A stretch of 64,000 nucleotides of DNA from Polytrichum commune. Its lineage: Eukaryota; Streptophyta; Polytrichopsida; Polytrichales; Polytrichaceae. A program made the position numbers and the translations under genes. Of the stretch, positions 46,401 to 58,639 are shown piece by piece. Below the pieces are notes generated by a model. It did no database searches and was not told where the DNA came from. It saw only the letters and a program-made list of their open reading frames with translations. The DNA lies in the NCBI GenBank assembly GCA_950295325.1, contig OX485806.1, positions 19,900,001 through 19,964,000 of the forward strand. The letters run 5' to 3'. Numbering within the stretch: position 1 is the stretch's first letter; every line of letters starts with the position of its first letter.

Positions 46401-49400
46401 CGCGAGGCGCGGGGGGGGGGGGTATAAGTGACAAATTACCTAGGGGAAACTAACATGATCAACCCCTTGATTAACAATCTAGTTGACATCTACTTTGCAA
46501 TCGACACTATGGTCGACTACAAGACGAATTTTTTTTTAAAAAAAAAATCCAAAAAGTAGACCACGAGATCTTGTTGGCTACAAGATCTAGTGGTCCAATT
46601 TTTTGGATTTTTTTACTAGATGACTTAGAGCAATCAACTTCTAGGAAAACTGAAACAAATTTTTAAAAATGAGAAACATGGATGGACTATTATACCTTGC
46701 ATCCAATAAGATCTAATGGGTCTAGAGTGTTTTTGGAATTTTAAAATCCTATTTTTAAAAGTTGACTAGGGTGGTCCACTTAAAAAAATTGAGAAAATTT
46801 ATACAAAAATTTGCTAAAGTTAAAGAAAACATCCATGTTAGATGGTGTTATATCATGATGTGATGGCATCATATCAACTGCAATGTGACGTGATGACTAG
46901 AAGTTTCATCATGTTCATTTGCACATCTCTGGTCACCCATGCACGTTCTTTAGAGTCTCAATGAAAAGTGACCCCCACCTGAACCAATTATATGGCACAT
47001 ACTCACAATATAAGAACCCCTTTCCACTTGCAAATGGTCCTTTGACGCTAAAAAGTTTTGAAATGGCACGGGACACTTGATCTAAGGGTAAATAAGAATT
47101 TTGCATATGTCTTCACTAACTACTTCTCAAATTTTCCAATAATACTAGCAAAGCACAAATTCCTTAGACATTTTTTTGTCACCTAAAATTTTTAGTGGTG
47201 AGCCTACCGGGGGGTTGGACTCTTCATATCACATACAAACTAATGTGAGTGTAGAAAGAGGTATTGTTTGGGGCATTAGCATACATCTATATACAATGAA
47301 AGACGTGATGATAGTGAGGCCGTCACCCCACCATTCCCTGTTGTTTTCGCCTAAACAACAAATAGGTTTCAAAGAAAAAGACCACATGCCAAATATTCCT
47401 CCTCATAACAAACATGTGACAAAAGAAAGAGGAAATCCAGTTATGGAAAGGTGTGGGGAGTACAAGTGCAAAAGATGGGTACAATGTGGGAAACTAAAGG
47501 AAGGTGGCAGACATGGATCCAAGGTAGTGACACGGCATGGGCAATAAAACAAAACATGGCATGGGCAATAAAACAAAGTATGGCAATTGAGACAAAAAGA
47601 GAAATGAACATTTCTTTTGTTTTTGTAGCGCTGCATGGGGGTACGGTGGTGGGTCATTGGGGATTATGAGCATGAGCAGGGGCATATATGCATATGACCG
47701 GTACACATGAGCATGGGCATATGGTTCCAATGGGTGTATGGGGTTGGATTCATCTAGAATAGAACTAATATGCATGAGAGCAAATGGGTTGAGATGGCAA
47801 AGGTCCAAGCTAGTAGTCTACATAAGGAAGAGGTGTTATTTTTCTTTAGTGTGAACATCTAAAAAGGCTATTCATTTTCTGAAGTCTTATGCAAAACAAA
47901 ATGACCACGGCAAGCATTTCACGTGTGATTATACTACTTAGTTTCGCCTTCTTGAGCTCTTTCCACCAATCTCACCAATCTTGTCTTTCAATTCTTCGTT
48001 ATTTGGTTGTGATGACCATGCAAAGAGGAACTTCTTGTCATGTTGAGTTTTTTTCATGTTCTCTCCCTCAAATCTTGGGCTTAGGAAGACAGATTGGGCT
48101 CTCTGGAGATTTAAAAGATTTAATTTGATACCGTAGTCACTTAAAACACAGTTAAAATTTCATATGAGAGTTGGAAATTACACTCTCCATTTCCACCAAT
48201 GCTTGCAAATTAATCGATACTTTATACATTGGCCATTTTTTAAGAAAATGTAAACATTGAAAAGAAAAAAAGGGAAAAAGGGAAAAAGGGGATATTTGGA
48301 AGTGTCCGTTATCATTGATTCTCTTCCACTACAGTTCCTGACCAATCACAACTAAAGGACATGGGACATTTCAACTTTAAAATGTGGTGCAAATGCTAGT
48401 AACATGACCACTCAAATCCACACACGAATGTCCTAAGCCAAATGTCATACCATATAAAAAATCATCAACTTCAAAAAAGTTACTTACATTGACAAACACT
48501 ATCATATTGACAATTATCAGATGTGACATTTCTAGGTTTCTAAACAACTCGCTTAGATCCTTCGCAAATAGCATACATTACAAAGAGAAAAGAAAAAGAA
48601 AGAACGTAAGATTCTTTTACCTCGACATGCAATGTCCATTCACCACCTCCTTCTCATGTCCGCGTGAGCATGAGTGTAGGGGCAACTTAGTGCCTATTTC
48701 ATGGGTGAATCGTGTGGTTAGTGTTAAGGCTATGTCTTTTATGTTAGTTTTGGGTTTTAGTGTTAGTGAGTGTGTTTTGGTCAAGTGGGACCAGGGCTTG
48801 TTTCTTTTCTAATTTCATTTTGTTTAGGACTATGTGCCTTAGGTACCTTTATAGCAATTTGGGAGAAGGATTCCATGACTTTATGGATTTTGGAGTTGGG
48901 GATTTGTAGATCTTGGAGGAGTTTAACAATTGTTGTATGTATAGTGACCCTTATTCTTGCCGTGATTATAACGGGGGTAGACTATCCACCCTAGTTGGGA
49001 TAGGAGTGGGTGGAGGATGACGTATCTATCAGGTTTTCACTTGATGACTTCTATGGGGAATCTATCATTGCAGTAAGTGTATTCAAATCTTTATACTTTG
49101 AGGTTTGGTCTGGATGTGAAGGGTGGTTTATCTGTAGGTGGGGCTCCTAAGATGCACAATATATCGGGTACGTGCCACTACATACCATAACTAGTGTACC
49201 TCATTGAAGCTGTGTGGACATGTTTTGTGAATAACTATCAACAACAACTTTGCTAGGCAGGTAGATAAATGCATCGTGAATTTTTAAAACTTGTTATTTT
49301 TACCATTATATTGATTTAGTTGGAAATGTATGTTCACTACGTGGGCAACAAGCATGGTAGTGTTTATTGACAGGATCTAAAGTCATAGGAACACCAATTT

Positions 49401-51012
49401 ATGGTCTATTTGGGAATTTAGGGGTTGAAGTACATAGACTATAGAGTTATTTGTGAAGTAGAGTAGATGAAACCATGGGTTTAGTCCCAACCTTGAGTTT
49501 ATGAGAATTAACACAAAGTCACCCAAGTTTTTTTAATGCTTAAATCACCATACATAAAAAGTGGTGCTAGGCTATTAAAAATCAATTTTCTAGCTTATCC
49601 TACTAGGATGGGTGGGCTAAGCTAGCCTTGCATAGGCCAGTCCAATATTTAGGACAACGCGTATTTATGATCTTGAGTTTCTTCACCCATGAGTAATTAT
49701 ATAATGATTATATATGCCTTTATTACATATACAAGTGATTGGGAACTATCACCATATGACAACAGTGGATGGAAATGTAAATTGGATTAAACTTGCATAC
49801 CTATTATCAGGAAAATTCTCTAAAGCTTAAGGACCCTTTTTGTGAATCTACATTTATTTCAAAATCTTAACAACCTTTTCACATGCATACACTAGAGAAA
49901 AACACTACCTCTCCCTTAAGTATACTATGTACAATAATGCCTCAAATAATACCCCTTACTACACTCACTTTAGTTCATATGTGGTATGAAGAGTCCACAC
50001 CCCAAAGTACCCTTGTTGCACAAATAATGAGATCACATGCTAGAAGCAAGCTAGAATGACAAACTTAGCAAGCACAATTTTATTTTATTTCTGATACTTT
50101 AGTGAGATTCACAACTTATTAACCATCTACAACAAAGGCTACGGGAAAGTGAGCAAGGGGTAGAGCTGCAACTACAACTAGTGTGGCAGAGACAAAGGAT
50201 GTGGGATCCTATTGGATAGGAAAGGTGCAGAAGATGCGAAGGAAAGTTGGACCAAAATGGGGAATATTGCAACAACTTGTAGACCTTCTAAACAAACCAT
50301 CATCCAATGTGAAGAAAATTGGATTTAGTTGCAACATTATGGTCTTATTATATTGGTTCTCTAAATCTTGAGGTTATTTGAAGTACAAATATGATGCTTC
50401 AGACTCTAAGCGGATAGATGTCAATTTAATTATATCATCTATGATGATGACATTCAACCATCCTCTAAGTTGTATCCATTGAATAACAATGATTTTGAGT
50501 GTCTAGCACAATTTGTTTTTGCTTGAGGTTAAGTTTGGATTCCAATATTATGTAATTATAGGGTCCGCAAAATGTATGCCCCATGTAAAATATGTTGGAT
50601 ATCACACGTATATGCAACATTTTACATTAGGTGAGTCCCCCATGTGTCTATGTAAACTCGTCCATCTTGAATGAAGGGGTTGTAGTAAAATACAAGTTCC
50701 CTGTAAGATTGAGGACCGATTCATTCTAGTTGGACTCCACTACACTAATTTGGGATCTTCAATGCTATTTTAGGAGTCAATTTGTCTTAAAATAAAAATA
50801 TTCATGCTATGATATAATTCACTGCGTTTTCACTTACACAATGGAGGAGTTTGTGTAGACACCACAAATCCCTAGCCAAAGATGACTACTCTTAATGTCC
50901 AAATAAGTAGATTTGGTTGTATGGAAAAGGTATATAATTTGTATCAATGATGAAATACAATGTCATTTTTCTTGAGGTAGGAACCATCGTAACAATATGA
51001 TTTGAAGACCAC
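43440..51012. other. Gene-poor repeat region
   Basis: No supported gene. It holds an (ATTT)n run near 43697-43720, a cluster of TGTCATGCA/TGTTATGCA words at 44790-44890, a G-run near 46410, a long hairpin at 46542-46612 and the inverted partner (49440-49690) of the 29.6-kb repeat. The frame at 47176-47547 has no recognisable domain. Confidence 0.5.
46542..46612. repeat. Near-perfect palindrome
   Basis: AATCCAAAAAGTAGACCACG and AGATCTTG lead to a 7-base loop (TTGGCTA), then CAAGATCT, A, GTGGTC and TTTTTTGGATT. The stem is about 30 bp with few mismatches. Confidence 0.75.
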
Positions 51013-51237
51013 TACACTTTTTATTCCAATTAATGTGTATTACTATTCGGAGTTACGTGGTGCTATAACTATTTTATGAGAATGTAATATTTGACCACAA
51101 AAATCATTTATGTTCCATAATGTCCAAACAACCTATTGAACTTTTTCTAGTAAAAGTGAAATTCATGAGTAAGATTTTATTGCACTGCGTAATTCCGAAT
51201 AGTAAAACACATTAATTGGGAAAATTAGTAAAGTGTA
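51013..51237. mobile_element. Stowaway-like MITE, copy 3
   Basis: TACACTTTTTATTCCAATTA at the left and its complement ending AATTAGTAAAGTGTA at the right. The inner motif TACTATTCGGAGTTACG pairs with CGTAATTCCGAATAGTA. A diverged relative of the copies at 31747 and 52851. Confidence 0.75.
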
Positions 51238-51472
51238 AATCTAGGCATAGATCTCATCTATACTATTAGAATTCAGTTACACATTGTCACATGGATGGTC
51301 ACGTTTTCATCTAAGAGGAATGTCGTGTTTTATGATGACACTTTTCATCCTTTTTTGGGCATTCTCTCATATTTTGCTTTGCAAAAGCCTGCAAGAAGCC
51401 TAACACAGCTTTTCTCTATCGCAATGTAAAGTTTGATGACTCAGAAGTTGAAACAAATGAAGGTTTTGACAT

Positions 51473-51507
<35 letters not shown>

Positions 51508-51677
51508 ACAGAAGGTTGCTAGGCCAACACCAAAGCACAGGAGGCAGTTGACCACCTCGCAAGTTTTTAATCAAGTAGAGAGGAGATTTCACAGCCAGGA
51601 TTCAAACCGTCAACCTCTTCCTTGAGATTTGGGTACCTCTCCACCATTGTCCGGTAGTTTAGGGTTATCTCGGACTA
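51473..51677 (-). mobile_element. tRNA-derived SINE with poly(A) tail
   Basis: About 205 bp on the minus strand. An A-box-like TGGTGGAGAGG and, about 40 bases on, a B box GGTTTGAATCC form a pol III promoter. The element ends in A32 (T32 at 51475-51506 on the plus strand). The 11-bp duplication GGTTTTGACAT flanks it (51462-51472 and 51678-51688). Confidence 0.92.
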
Positions 51678-51689
51678 GGTTTTGACATT

Positions 51690-52850
51690 TATAATGAGTA
51701 GCTTTGTTCTAGTGGACATTTGGCGGGTTAGTGTGTTGTTGTTGCATGTGCAACAAACCGATTGTTAGTGTCATTAATAAGCACACTTATGCCAAGTGTT
51801 ATGTGGACCGTGGTTACACTAATGATCAACTTGTTAACCATAAGTAAAAACCTAGGCATAGATCACATTGCACAAGTGACACTATTAGGATGATGACAGT
51901 AAATGTCATGAACAATGTACCCCTCTTTATGCACTGGTGTTCTTTCTATTCATCATCCCCAAAAGTGATGCCAAATATTTCAATCAGCTTGTCAACATTA
52001 TGCATTTCCATGCTAAAAACCACTACTTGTATAGAGGTTATGTACAAGATAGTTCCAGCTTTGTGGTGTCTACATAAACTCTTCCATTTGGAAGGTGAAA
52101 CCACAATAACCACCTCCATAGCCTCCAATTTTGTTTTTGTTTTTTTAAGGTAACTGGCTCCGGGATCTGCTTCCGAGACCCCAAATTACTTAATGGGGTA
52201 TGGTTACAATGACTAGAGCCCGTTCATCTTTAAAGGATGAACTTACAAAGAAACTACAGAATTCTAGCCATCTCCGAGAAAGGTTGTTGTAAATAAATAA
52301 AGAAATAACCAACAGTGGGCAATACAACGTGAATTCGAGCCTGTTGGTCCTACCTTGCTCAAGAAAAGGTTGTTGTACTTAAGCTTTGGCTTGAAAGCAA
52401 GAAGTATAGCATACAAACATACCTCGCATTCACCTAACATATAAGCCTTGCAGTAGTATGCAACACGGAGACTACTATTTCTATTTTATTTGACACCACA
52501 ACCAAATATAAAGAACCCGGATTACCTAGTCTAGCCTGAGTCATTTGAGATGAAACGGCCACAAACTAACTTATAGGAGGTCAAGTTTGTGTGTTGGATG
52601 GATGAGGGGTACATTCATATGCAATAATTCCCTCTCTATCTCTCTCCCTCTGCCCTCACTTTGTTTGTTTATAACTTTCACAAAAGAGTAGATAACTCAA
52701 TGATTATACCACTAGAATACTAGGAGGACCAACTCATCAACAAGCTATTTAAAGAGACTCTCTTTGATTGAAAGCCGCTTATGTATATTCGTTAGTAAAT
52801 TTCTCGCTTTCAAATGCACAGGGTGGGACTTCCCTTGTTGCTCAAAACAA
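51690..52850. other. No recognised gene; possible second SINE near 52140-52400
   Basis: On the minus strand 52400-52150 starts with AGCAAGGTAGGACC and AGGCTCGAATTC, faintly like pol III boxes, and ends next to a T-rich run at 52133-52146. No clean duplication was found, so this is only a suspicion. Confidence 0.3.
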
Positions 52851-53076
52851 TACATTAAACATTGTATTTAGTGTCACTTACTATTTGGAATTACGCAATG
52901 CTATATATATATTTATAGTATATCTCATATTTTACCAACAACTGTCAAATTGCTTGTTTGGACACTATAGAACATTAACAACTTTACTTGGTCAAAAAAT
53001 ACATCAATAGTAAAAAGATATAGCATTGTAAAGTAACTCCAAATAGTAAGTGACACTAAATATCATATTTAGTGTA
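52851..53076. mobile_element. Stowaway-like MITE, copy 2
   Basis: TACATTAAACATTGTATTTA at the left, complement of TAAATATCATATTTAGTGTA at the right; inner TTGGAATTACGCAATGCTAT. Very similar to the copy at 31747-31969. Confidence 0.78.
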
Positions 53077-53152
53077 GTGAAATTCCGATGTCCAATTTCA
53101 TGAAGCTCAAAGGAAACATAACATTAAGTAACTAGCTCAAAATGACCTTCTC

Positions 53153-53194
53153 GAAAGAGCATCAAACCGGCGTGTGCCAATTTGATGCTCTTTC
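53153..53194. repeat. Perfect 14-bp inverted repeat with 14-base loop
   Basis: GAAAGAGCATCAAA and TTTGATGCTCTTTC. No gene starts or ends next to it. Confidence 0.7.
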
Positions 53195-53719
53195 AAGAGC
53201 AAAGGTAGCGCTACCTTTGGGTTTTACTTAGGCTATTTTTGATTTATTGGGATAATTACTTTCATTGCTTAGAATTAATTATGTCGGTTTCTAGGAAAAA
53301 ACTAATGCCAAGTAGTGGTAAAGGTTCTAATCTAGGTTAAATTACGATCTAAACAAATCTAAATAGCTATAAAGCAACGGGAAAGTTGGCGAGGTCAAAA
53401 AGGTCGTTGCACTTTTTGTAAAGTCTCCCGACACCCGCATTGGAAACCTTTTTAATGCCTTTTTGAAGCTACTATCGTAGACATGCTACTGACCGTGCAT
53501 ATTTGGGTTTCAAATGGTTTTCCACAAGGTGGGTTAAACCTTTTTAATTTTTTTTTAAAATTGTAATTAGTAAATGAGATGAGAGTATTGTGGTAAAATG
53601 AAATGACAATTGTATTTGAAAAGTTGTAACCTTTCTACAATCAAGTTCACAACTATATGCATCAATGTGTGATCAATGTGCCATTCACTAACCGTGCATG
53701 TTAGGTTTCACTAAAGGAG

Positions 53720-54304
53720 CTACAAATGTTGCCCTCTTCTTTGTAGGCATAGGAAATTGATGAGGTTTTGATATTGTCCTTTTGACTTGTGTAGCCATTT
53801 TCTTCTCAAGTTGTTGTTGAATTTTTGCTTCTTTTTTGGCCCTGGCAAGGTCTGCTCTTTTCTTCTTCTTGTCCTCTCATAAACATTTTCCTCTTCTTCT
53901 TTAACTGCTTTCAACCTATTTAAGGTAAATTCTTCTGAAGTGAGGCATTTGCCATGGGGATTTAATCTCTTAGGATTTTTTGGTTTTCTTCTTGTGGAAC
54001 AAGGGTACGAAGGAATTTTCAAAATGCTGGATAGGGCTCCTTCACTCTCCAATGTACATATATTATTCTTGCAGTGACACATAAAAATTTGAACATCAAT
54101 GTGTTGTAAGAAATTTGAATAAAACTTAATTAAATATTGATTTTTTTCGAAAGTAGATTAGATGACTTACTATTCTTCATCACTTGTTGAAAAAATTGAC
54201 CCTCCTTCAAGCATCAATATTGTCTGCTTTATACTCATTCGCTTAGAATTTGCTTCTGTATCTTGAAATGTCACATTGCAGAGTTCCCAATGCACCTTCT
54301 TCAA
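53720..54304 (-). pseudogene. Downstream exons of a Ulp1-like gene (remnant)
   Basis: Exon-like stretches on the minus strand: 54171-54304 (KKVHWELCNVTFQDTEANSK) bounded by AG and GT, and 53720-54045 (ESEGALSSILKIPSYPC, then a highly basic tail with KNPKRLNPHGKCLTSEEF). They lie just beyond the left end of the 8.5-kb insertion, whose right flank carries the Ulp1 exons. Joining them to one gene is inference; the exon phases do not fully agree, so this may be decayed. Confidence 0.45.
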
Positions 54305-55016
54305 CTAAGCAGTCATACATTAACAACAAGTTAACATAAAATCTATTCAAAAACACAAAGCTTTTGAAATACCATAATTCAAATTAATATACATTTAATT
54401 CAAATAAACTTGAAACTCTCTGAATTCCTTAGTTTATAAAGGTATAATCACTATATTCGATAATTTGAAACTTTCTCTTGTCTCAAATTAATATATGGAC
54501 CACAACTGTGGGAGCCCAAAAATCCAAGGAAGTCCGGATTGGCTCCATATCCGGATTAATACCCGGATAATACCCTGAGGTTGCTATTAAAGTAGGGCTT
54601 CCTAGGGTAGGTTAGTTGTTTTATGAAATAAGGTTCTAAGCATCCGCCTTACGCGTTAAAATGGTTAGAACGGATACTTTGGTTGAACCGGAACTTAATC
54701 CGGGGAGACCGTTTAAAAACGGTCCGGTCCGGAAAATGGTTACACCGGAACCCGAACGGTTGCAACGGAATTTGAACAGTTGCGGAGGAAACAGTTACGG
54801 ACCCAGACCTGTTAGAGGAAGAGGGAGAGAGTACTTAAGGGAATTTTCCCCCTTCTCCGAGCCATTTGCGCGAGCGGCATTGTTGAGAGAATGAGTGGTG
54901 AGCTGTTTTTTTTGAGTCACCAGCAGTTGGTTTGCTGGGATTCCTTAGTGGTTAGCAGATAGAATTCCGGAGGGAAGAAGCCGGGGATTGTTGGAAGTTT
55001 GAGGGTGTGAAGCAAA

Positions 55017-55859
55017 ATGCCGGAAGCACGAGAGGAAGATGAGAGGGAGCAGGTCCCAATTCCCGTGAAACCTGTATCGCCGGCCACCCCAAAGAGAGAT
55101 TCCGAGCTGAAGGAGCTCATAGAGGACCTTAGCCGGATGGGTTGCGAGGGATTACTTGCCAAGCCATGGAATCTCCGGGCGGAAGCCACATTGCGGGAAT
55201 TTCTATTTGAGAGAGGCAATCAGTGGATTCAAACAATGAGGCAGGAGCCAGAGAAATGGACATCGGAGGTATGGGTTGGGGTTTATGGATTTCCGAGAGG
55301 AAAGGGCGAGGGCTGGGCTAGCCGCCGAGATAATTTTTATGTAGGAAAATTCCGAACGGACCTTGATCCGAAGGACGGATTCCACCCCGGGAATTGCCGG
55401 AACCTTAGACAGCGGAAAGTGATAGAATTCATCCTCCCCATACTTAGTCCGGAAAAGCGTAAGCGGCTTAGCATCACTATGACCAAGACCCTGTTTGGAG
55501 CGATGTCCGGAGTCCGACCCGTCAATTGGGGTAGATTAATTCGCGAATATGTGGAAAAATCTCTCCCCCACATTGGCCGGAAATACTCCTATTTCTCCCC
55601 CTACATCCTCCACCTCTACCAGCACCACGGTTGCATCAACGAAGCGGAGGAGGACATGCTGACAATAGCGGAAGATGAGGTGGTGTACAAGCTCGGTCCG
55701 GAAGGCAAGGTTGCGGAGACCGGAACAGAGGACTCAAGCGACACCGTGGTTCCGGAACCACCTCCTGTATCGTCCCCTCCGAAGGTCCGGAAACCCGCCT
55801 CGCCGCCACCCCGACAGGAAACCGGACCCAGTCGGGAAATTCCCTGGAGGACATTGTGA
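55017..55859 (+). CDS. ORF1 of the two-gene element, copy 2 (280 codons)
   Basis: A clear ATG start and an open frame up to a stop created by the LTR insertion at 55855 (TTG TGA), so the natural C-terminus is lost. Residues 1-30 are acidic; the middle (about 40-200) is conserved with the copy at 34.9-35.4 kb (ILSPEKRKRL, NWGRLIREYVEKSLPHIGRK, ILHLYQHHG). The last 60 residues are proline/serine-rich. No zinc knuckle, protease or polymerase motif. Two independent copies with the same conserved block argue that it is a real protein of the element; its role (nucleoprotein, regulator) is unknown. Confidence 0.7.
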   Translation: MPEAREEDEREQVPIPVKPVSPATPKRDSELKELIEDLSRMGCEGLLAKPWNLRAEATLREFLFERGNQWIQTMRQEPEKWTSEVWVGVYGFPRGKGEGWASRRDNFYVGKFRTDLDPKDGFHPGNCRNLRQRKVIEFILPILSPEKRKRLSITMTKTLFGAMSGVRPVNWGRLIREYVEKSLPHIGRKYSYFSPYILHLYQHHGCINEAEEDMLTIAEDEVVYKLGPEGKVAETGTEDSSDTVVPEPPPVSSPPKVRKPASPPPRQETGPSREIPWRTL

Positions 55860-57528
55860 GCCCAAATTGATGCCCACATTGGTTGTTAACACTTGTAAAA
55901 CATTACAAGTGGTGTTTTGGTGATTTATGATTATTCACAAAAATATAAAAAGAGTGAAGCTTGAAGAAAGCTTAGTTTGAAGCATTAGGCTTTTGTGGAG
56001 TGGATTTAAATAGGAGAAGGACAAACCTTGGTAAAGTGTGGTAGGTAGAAAGCCAATGTTAGTTAAATGTTTGAATTAGGATCCTTGTTGATCATTTGAG
56101 GGAGGAAGGCTTAAGAGATAGGATTAGAGCCTACAAAATAGGAGGAGATCTCGAGGGCTTATTGTGAGCCTTGAGGGTGCTCACCCCCTCAAACTCACTA
56201 TATAATCCCTCATTCTTCCCTCACTCATCCTCTCTTCCCTTCGTGCTCCAAGGCACCCCACGTGTTATAAGTGTGGGTGTGTTGGAAGCAAGATTGGAGC
56301 ACATGTGTGTGCTTAGTTTTTAGTTGGAGAGTCAAGGCTAGTTGGCCTTGAAGAGGGCTTGACCTCTTGTTAGAATTAGTTTTGGTGTGAATAATTTAAA
56401 GATATTTTATGGCTTCAAGTTGTAGTATTTGAGTTCATATTTCTTGGGTATTTCTTGAGTAGTCTAGGTTGTAAGGGGCATAACTTCCAAGCAGAAGAAG
56501 ACACTTCGTTGAAATTTAGAGGGTTAGTAAACAACTTGTTTATATGAACATGGTCAAAATCTGAGGATGTTTGGAGTACTAGAGCAGCAGTTATGACATT
56601 CTGAACTTCGCCTATATTTTTGAGCTGAAATGGGCATAACTCCTAGACAAAGGCTTAGAAGCAAATGAAATTTTTAGGGATGCTTTGTTCTTAGGTTTCC
56701 TAGTTGTGGTACAAATTTCAAGTCATTCCGAGTAGATGAGAAGGAGATATATCATTCTGAAGTGTTTTCAAGAGTTGCGGACTAAAAAGGCCATAACGTT
56801 TTGGCAGAAAATGAAAATAGTTTGAAATTTCAGGGGGTCATAAACAATTAGTTTTTGTGATTGCTCCCAAAATTTGAAGTTCTTTGGAGCCTGTGAGAGG
56901 AAGTTATGACATTCTGAAATCTGGGTAGGCTGACACACTAAAATGGTCATAACTGTCGGACAGAAAATGGGATAGGCTCACAAATTGGTGAGATGTTTTT
57001 TGCTTTGTCTCCCTAATTACAGATGAAATTTCAGGACATTCCGAGAAGTAATAGGAAAGTTACACTATTAGCTAGTAAAGTCTAGGGGAACAAAGGAAGT
57101 TTGCTTGGTTCCATTAGGGATAACCATTAGTTCATTAAACCAATATACTGGTTGAAGCGTGAGGAGAAAACTACAATAAGTGACAAATATTTATCAATAC
57201 TTAAACTTGTGTAATTCATGGAATCAATAAGCGAGAACTCATGTAGTAGTGTGGAGTCGACGGCAAGGACTCGCTTCACAAGAGGGATATCTTTGAAGGT
57301 ATGCGTGGCCAAAGCGGCCGGGTGGACTTTAGAGAAGTACAAGGATGTGACATTACCCAAGATTAAGGAGTGTAAGAAGACATAGTATAGACTTGGTTAA
57401 GTTGTGTATATTCTAACGATAGATTGGAATCATATATTGTGTTACAAAGAGAGAAATCTCTATATGTCATTATAAACTTTTCCATTCGGGCTAGGACGAA
57501 ATTGAAGGGTGGAGGCTTTTTGGTGACA
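55855..57528 (+). mobile_element. Solo LTR of the TGTGAGCCC gypsy family (copy C)
   Basis: 1,674 bp, flanked by GACAT (55850-55854 and 57529-57533). It starts TGTGAGCCCAAATTGATG and ends GGTGGAGGCTTTTTGGTGACA. Internal repeats about 150 bases apart (GGCATAACTCC, CATTCCGAG(A/T)AG, TATGACATTCTGAA) lie at 56480-57060. It cuts ORF1. Confidence 0.9.
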
Positions 57529-57656
57529 GACATCGACCTCTCAACATTTGAGTTTCCGGAAACCCCCTTTAAGCGCGTCCGGGATGAGTTGACGGAACTC
57601 CAGATGTAGTATTTCCGGATGTAGCACATCATTTGTAGGGTGAACATGGCCTTAGG

Positions 57657-58632
57657 TGTCGCAACCCTTGCTAGCCCCCCTTGACAATCTTGCCAATTTT
57701 CAATTCTAGCAAAGGTTACGAGCACTAACCCTTCGCATACCGCCATGCTAATGGTTAGCTCCTCTTACCCCGGACCATATAGTTCATAGAAGGGGAACCA
57801 ACCCTCCTACTTTGCTTTCGGGACTCACCCCTTAATCGGTAACCCATTTCTTTGATGTGGACTTCCATCCATGGAAGTCCAATCCTATGTTGATCATCGT
57901 GTTGCCGGAGCAACACTACAACAACCCGAACCATACTAGGCAACTATGGCCTCACAATGGGCCAAAGCCCATGGAGGCCGTGCCGTTCGGCCTCGGGTGG
58001 GTGAGGCCACACCACCTCACCCATATAAGCCTCTAGGACTCTACACGGGGCCCCTACCCTACCGCCAACCAACCTCTTGTCTCTCTACCAAGAGTTGGGG
58101 CCAAGTGGACATTTTCCTTTAGCTGCTGGGCCTAGAACCCCCCCAGCAGCTTCAGACCATCATAACTTCCTTGTATGATGTCTGATCATAACAACCAACC
58201 ACTCCATCTTCATCTACGCTTCACGTAGATGCCGATGGACTCCTCGCTTGCCCCATTCGGGCAAGTCTTGAGGAAGTTATGCCTGTTTGAACCTTGGCAG
58301 TCCCGGGAATCACTCCCAGGCACTGCTGTACCAGGGCGCTGTCCCGGGACAGCACCCCACTCAAATGGCCATAACTCCTAGCTCACACCTCCGATTGAGG
58401 TGATCTTGAGCATTCTAGAATCACCACGCCATGAGCTACGCATAGCTTATGGCCTTACCCTTGTGCATCCTAGTCTCCGTGGGTGGGAGGCGTTCCCAAC
58501 GCCTGGGGCCCTCACCCACACTAGGATCACTTGGGCCCTCTCACCAACGGCGCCACAAGTCCCGGGTGTCACTCCGGGGCCCCCCTTGTGCCCATGTTGT
58601 TTCGGGCACTCCTCATGGAGAGGTGCGCGACA
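57657..58632. mobile_element. TG...CA insertion (solo-LTR-like), 976 bp
   Basis: Starts TGTCGCAACC and ends GTGCGCGACA (inverted TGTCGC/GCGACA), flanked by TTAGG (57652-57656 and 58633-58637). No coding frame of note. It sits between the end of ORF1 and the coiled coil of ORF2. Confidence 0.85.
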
Positions 58633-58639
58633 TTAGGCA

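Noticed and set aside
47176-47547. 123-codon frame
   Set aside because: No family resemblance; repeat-rich, weakly biased composition.
51580-51640. Functional tRNA gene
   Set aside because: Pol III boxes are present, but there is no cloverleaf and a poly(A) tail with an 11-bp duplication; it is a SINE.
57027-57037. GGACAT as the right duplication of the LTR starting at 55855
   Set aside because: The word belongs to an internal repeat of the LTR; the true end at 57528 matches the family terminus and is followed by GACAT.
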